From the NCBI RefSeq assembly GCF_003987495.1, contig NZ_NGJU01000011.1, forward strand, positions 1-64,000: a stretch of 64,000 bases of DNA, read 5' to 3'. This DNA is from Vagococcus salmoninarum (lineage in GTDB: Bacteria > Bacillota > Bacilli > Lactobacillales > Vagococcaceae). The notes under the pieces are model-generated. The model saw nothing but the letters and a program-made list of their open reading frames with translations. It made no database searches and was not told the origin of the DNA. Each line of letters starts with the position of its first letter. Within the stretch, counting starts at the first letter, position 1. Shown here in pieces: positions 60,778-64,000 of this stretch. The translations under genes and the position numbers were made by a program.

Positions 60778-61602
60778 CTATTTGATCCCTGCTGACACGA
60801 AGGTCCCAATGATGTATTTTTGAAAAATTAAGTAAAGAGTTAACGGCACAATCATCGTCACAACTGAAACCGACATCGCCACCGTAAAGTTAGTGCCGCC
60901 TTCAGCACTAATGTAATTTTGTAAAGCTAAAGGTAAGGTGTAATTTTCCGTCTTCTTTAAGATTAAGACGGGCCAGACATATTCGTTCCAAGTCGTAATA
61001 AAGAACCAGATGCCAGTTGAAGAAATTGCGTGACGGCTTAAAGGAAAGACAATCCCAGTCATAATTTTGCCATCTTTAATATTGTCTAGTTTCGCCGCTT
61101 CAATTAACGTTTTGGGAATTGAACGCATGGTTTGGGTCAGTAAAAAAATTCCCATGGCATCGGCAAGTTGAGGTAAAATGACGCCCCAAACGGAATCGAT
61201 TAAGCCAACTCGGGCCACCATTAAATAATTTGGAATCATCGTCACAGTAAAAGGAATAAAAATCGTTCCCACGAGAATAATATAAAGGGGCCGTTTGCCT
61301 TTAAACTCAAAAAATACTAAGGCATAGGCGGCAAAAAATGAGGTTATTAACTTCACGACTGTTGAGACACTTGCCACGATAAAGGTGTTCATAGTGATTT
61401 TAACAATTGGTAACGTATCGAATAAATAGCGGTAATTATCCCCGGTAAAATTGACTGGAATTAAATTTAAAATAGTATGATAGGCTTCTTTTAAAGGTTT
61501 AAAAGAGTTACTAATTGAAAAAATAATTGGATACATCGCTGTTAAAATAAGTAATAGAAAAACTAAGTGCCACCAACTAAAAGTTAATTTATTAGTTTTC
61601 AT
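60778..61602 (-). CDS. CUT1-type ABC permease (UgpE/MalG-like)
   Basis: A 274-residue permease with six segments; the EAA loop is LIEAAKLDNIKDGKIMTGIVFPL. I place the start at the ATG at 61602, six bases after AAGGGAG, overlapping the preceding permease by 11 bases; a longer reading to 61623 lacks a site. It partners the UgpA-like permease and contacts the UgpC-like ATPase. The loop reads AAKLDNIKDGK, a somewhat diverged form. Confidence 0.9.
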   Translation of the reverse strand: MKTNKLTFSWWHLVFLLLILTAMYPIIFSISNSFKPLKEAYHTILNLIPVNFTGDNYRYLFDTLPIVKITMNTFIVASVSTVVKLITSFFAAYALVFFEFKGKRPLYIILVGTIFIPFTVTMIPNYLMVARVGLIDSVWGVILPQLADAMGIFLLTQTMRSIPKTLIEAAKLDNIKDGKIMTGIVFPLSRHAISSTGIWFFITTWNEYVWPVLILKKTENYTLPLALQNYISAEGGTNFTVAMSVSVVTMIVPLTLYLIFQKYIIGTFVSAGIK

Positions 61603-62488
61603 AATAAACTCCCTTCTCAACAAACTTGAATTCCAGCACTAGTAGGACAGCGAAAATCACCATCGTCAAAACGGATAAAGCAGATGACATGCCTGTGTTA
61701 TACATTTCAAAGGCTTGTTGATAAGAACTGTAAATCAAGTTAGAACTCCCTTGATTAGGGCCGCCTTGGGTAATTACTTTAATCGGCGTAAAAACGTATT
61801 GCAGGCCTTGGACGATGGTAATAATGAAGATGTAAATCCCGGTTGAACTACTCATCGGTAAGACAATTTTAAAGAAAATCGTTGTGTTTGATAAATTATC
61901 CAGACGTGCAGCTTCAATTAGTTCCCGAGACACTCCGGCTACTGCTGCATATAACACGATAAAATTATAACCAAAGACTTTCCAAGACGTAATCAAACTA
62001 ATCACAAAAATCACCCAACCATCGAGCTTTGTCCAAAAAGGCATTGTTATGCCAACCTTACCTAAAATAATCGCTAAAGGCCCTGAAACTGGATTTAATA
62101 TCCAAGTAAACAAAATCGAAGCCACGACTAAAGAAATAACTGCTGGGACAAAGAGCATGGTTTTATAAAATGTTTGGTATTTCTTAATTATTTGGTCCAT
62201 TACAAAAGATAAAACATAAGGGACTACACAACAAAAGATCACGAGAAAGACAATGTATAGTAAGGTATTTAACATGATTTTATAACTATTTTTGTCTTGA
62301 AAAATCGTTATGTAATTGGCTAATCCAACAAACTCTTTAGTTGGTGAAACCATGTTCCACTTAAAAAAGCTCAGATAAACGGTATAAAGTAGTGGCCAAA
62401 TCATAAAGACGATAAAAATTAACATCGAAGGTAATAAGTATAACAACCCTTTCAGACTAGCCAGTTTGTTACTAACTGGGACTTTCAT
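61592..62488 (-). CDS. CUT1-type ABC permease (UgpA/MalF-like)
   Basis: A 298-residue permease with six segments and the EAA loop ELIEAARLDNLSNTTIFFKIVLPM. The C-terminus EFKFVEKGVYYEN overlaps the next gene. The ribosome site is weak (GAGTGA). It follows the lipoprotein after 87 bases with a hairpin, so it is probably less abundant than the binding protein. Confidence 0.9.
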   Translation of the reverse strand: MKVPVSNKLASLKGLLYLLPSMLIFIVFMIWPLLYTVYLSFFKWNMVSPTKEFVGLANYITIFQDKNSYKIMLNTLLYIVFLVIFCCVVPYVLSFVMDQIIKKYQTFYKTMLFVPAVISLVVASILFTWILNPVSGPLAIILGKVGITMPFWTKLDGWVIFVISLITSWKVFGYNFIVLYAAVAGVSRELIEAARLDNLSNTTIFFKIVLPMSSSTGIYIFIITIVQGLQYVFTPIKVITQGGPNQGSSNLIYSSYQQAFEMYNTGMSSALSVLTMVIFAVLLVLEFKFVEKGVYYEN

Positions 62489-62530
62489 TAATATTCACTC
62501 ATTTCTAAAAAATAGGCTCTTTGATAAAAT

Positions 62531-62564
62531 AAACTAAGGACAGTTCTGAGCCGTCACTTAGTTT
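62531..62564 (-). terminator. Intra-operon hairpin after the sugar-binding protein gene
   Basis: AAACTAAG-GAC pairs with GTC-A-CTTAGTTT, then ATTTTATC on the minus strand. It is a partial terminator between the lipoprotein and permease genes. Confidence 0.6.
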
Positions 62565-62575
62565 AAGCTAATTGT

Positions 62576-63901
62576 TTATTTCAAAAGTTCGTTAATTTCT
62601 TTTTGTGTTTGTTCTAAAGCTTCAGCCACTGGGACTTTGCCTGTTAAAATTTGGTCACGCATGTCTAATAATTTTTGTTCCGCGGCTAAACCGGAATCTC
62701 CCGGGAAAGAACTCCATGAAACGACTTTATCCATTTGGGCAATCGCTGGCTGCATCATTTCATTTTCAGCTAAGAAAGCTTTCAGGCCGTTTTCAGCCTC
62801 CGCTACGTCTTTACGAGGTGGCACGTAACCTGTGCCTTTCGTCCATTCTGAGACACTTTCTATGCTGTATAAATACTTCATGAATTCCCATGAGGCTTTT
62901 TTCTTTTCATCTGTTGTGGCAGTAATTGCTAGCATTGCACCACCAGCCGGTAATTGTGGTGTCTTGCCTTCCCAGGCTGGTGAAGAAACCGTTGTGGCAG
63001 CAAAATTAATATTACTTTGGACGTTATTTCTTTGGGCAATCGTTGTATACAACATTGCCACATCCCCTTTAATAAAACTTTGAACCCCTTCGTCCCAACC
63101 AATGTTCGGTGCTGATTTATCGGTTAAAACCATATCCGCCCATAATTGGTAGGCTTCGATTCCTTCTGGTGAAGCAAAGGTGGCTTTCCCTTCAGTAATA
63201 AAAGTCGCGCCATTACTTTCTAATAAAGCTTGAGTCGCCCAGTTATCCATTGGCTCTTGAATGTAAACCCCATATTTCGCTGTTTTTTCTTTAATTGTTT
63301 TAGCAAAACTTTTAACTTCTTGCCAAGTCTTTGGTCCTGTTGCTGACAAACCAGCTTCTTTTAAAAGGTCTTGATTGATGTATAACACTGGAGTACTTAA
63401 AGAATAAGGCACACCAACTTGTTTGCCCTCATTATTTTTAGCCAAATCTAAGACATTTGGTAAAAAATTATCTTCTAAAAAGGTGGCGTTGTCAGGATCC
63501 ATCTCTGCTGCTAATTTTTGTGGTTCTGAATACTCAAAATTAGTTGAAAAATAATCAAGAAAGGCCCAACCAATTTGAACAACATCTGGGGTTGTTTTTG
63601 AAGCGACAGCTGCTTGCATGTTTTGCATTAAGCCTTTATACATATCTGGGTTGAATTTTTCAGTCACTTGGATGTTATCTTGCGATTGATTAAACGTATC
63701 AACTAAGGCTGTTACGGTTTTACCGCCTTGGGTATCTGCATTGGCGTGCCAATATTCGATACTCACTTTTTCTTGTTGCTCTTTCGTTTTACTAGTCTCA
63801 GCCTTTTCCGCTGACTCCCCTTGACTACAACCAGCTAACAAACCTAGACTTAACAAGGCCACTGCACTTAAACTTAAAAATTTATGACTGACTTTTTTCA
63901 A
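62576..63901 (-). CDS. CUT1-type sugar-binding lipoprotein (UgpB-like)
   Basis: A 441-residue binding protein with a lipoprotein signal (lipobox LAGC near residue 25). VSIEYWHANADTQGGKTVTALVDTFNQSQDNIQVTEKF is a typical UgpB-type opening, with PDVVQIGWAFLDYF and VPYSLSTPVLYINQDLLKEAGL further on. I choose the TTG at 63901, eight bases after GGAGGG; an ATG 60 bases earlier gives a charged leader and no site. It is the first gene of the operon, binding a sugar or glycerol-phosphate outside the membrane. Nothing in the sequence fixes the ligand. Confidence 0.88.
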   Translation of the reverse strand: MKKVSHKFLSLSAVALLSLGLLAGCSQGESAEKAETSKTKEQQEKVSIEYWHANADTQGGKTVTALVDTFNQSQDNIQVTEKFNPDMYKGLMQNMQAAVASKTTPDVVQIGWAFLDYFSTNFEYSEPQKLAAEMDPDNATFLEDNFLPNVLDLAKNNEGKQVGVPYSLSTPVLYINQDLLKEAGLSATGPKTWQEVKSFAKTIKEKTAKYGVYIQEPMDNWATQALLESNGATFITEGKATFASPEGIEAYQLWADMVLTDKSAPNIGWDEGVQSFIKGDVAMLYTTIAQRNNVQSNINFAATTVSSPAWEGKTPQLPAGGAMLAITATTDEKKKASWEFMKYLYSIESVSEWTKGTGYVPPRKDVAEAENGLKAFLAENEMMQPAIAQMDKVVSWSSFPGDSGLAAEQKLLDMRDQILTGKVPVAEALEQTQKEINELLK

Positions 63902-64000
63902 TTTATCTTCCCTCCACTTTTTAACTGTTTCATTAGCAAGGTTGCCCTCTGAACTTAGCACCTTACAAACACATTGTAATGAATGAATGTAAATACGTTG

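Noticed and set aside
1-64000. CRISPR arrays, tRNA or rRNA genes, insertion sequences, riboswitches
   Set aside because: I looked for repeat-spacer patterns, transposase motifs, CCA-type tRNA ends and leader motifs and found none that I could support. A covariance-model scan was not possible.

Overview
This 64 kb window comes from a low-GC Gram-positive chromosome. AGGAGG-type ribosome binding sites, frequent TTG and GTG starts, lipobox-type solute-binding proteins, CcpA-type cre sites, a PTS permease and a sigma-54-dependent acetoin system all point to Lactobacillales, most likely Enterococcaceae or Carnobacteriaceae (Enterococcus, Vagococcus or Carnobacterium type). The genus is an inference. 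I saw no rRNA, tRNA, CRISPR array, insertion sequence or prophage. Most of the window is sugar catabolism and ABC transport, almost all on the minus strand.

Layout. 0.1-3.5 kb: a NUDIX hydrolase and a PLD-nuclease/DEAH helicase broken by one in-frame stop. 3.6-9.2 kb: an operon with RpiB-like and TIM-like isomerases, an FGGY kinase, a D-2-hydroxyacid dehydrogenase, two small Lin0368-type membrane proteins and a class II aldolase. It may be a tetrose or tetritol pathway. 9.3-10.1 kb: a regulatory and decayed gap. 10.1-14.3 kb: PfpI, HAD phosphatase, DUF924, and a tandem-HTH AraC regulator divergent from an epimerase. 14.4-20 kb: an oligopeptide/nickel-type ABC operon ending in OsmC. 20.2-22.9 kb: a DUF975 membrane protein, a 29-residue peptide gene and a CNNM/CBS protein. 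23-29.7 kb: an acetoin dehydrogenase complex with its AcoR-type activator and a clear -24/-12 promoter. 29.8-34.8 kb: a Fur-controlled siderophore ABC system with a type 2 ferredoxin-NADP reductase. 35-38.5 kb: a beta-glucoside PTS operon. 38.6-38.95 kb: a type I toxin-antitoxin module. 39.2-40.8 kb: an ABC pair whose permease seems to start at ATT.

40.9-56.7 kb is the most coherent block. It holds a YesMN two-component system, a YesL-like protein, an ABC importer without its own ATPase, and four cytoplasmic enzymes: GH92, GH125 and GH38 alpha-mannosidases and a ROK kinase, with a GntR/LacI hybrid regulator. It resembles the pneumococcal N-glycan uptake and degradation genes, which lie at separate loci there but are contiguous here. 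56.7-64 kb: a 5'-nucleotidase-type lipoprotein and a second sugar or glycerol-phosphate-type ABC operon with its own ATPase and a TIM-barrel isomerase.
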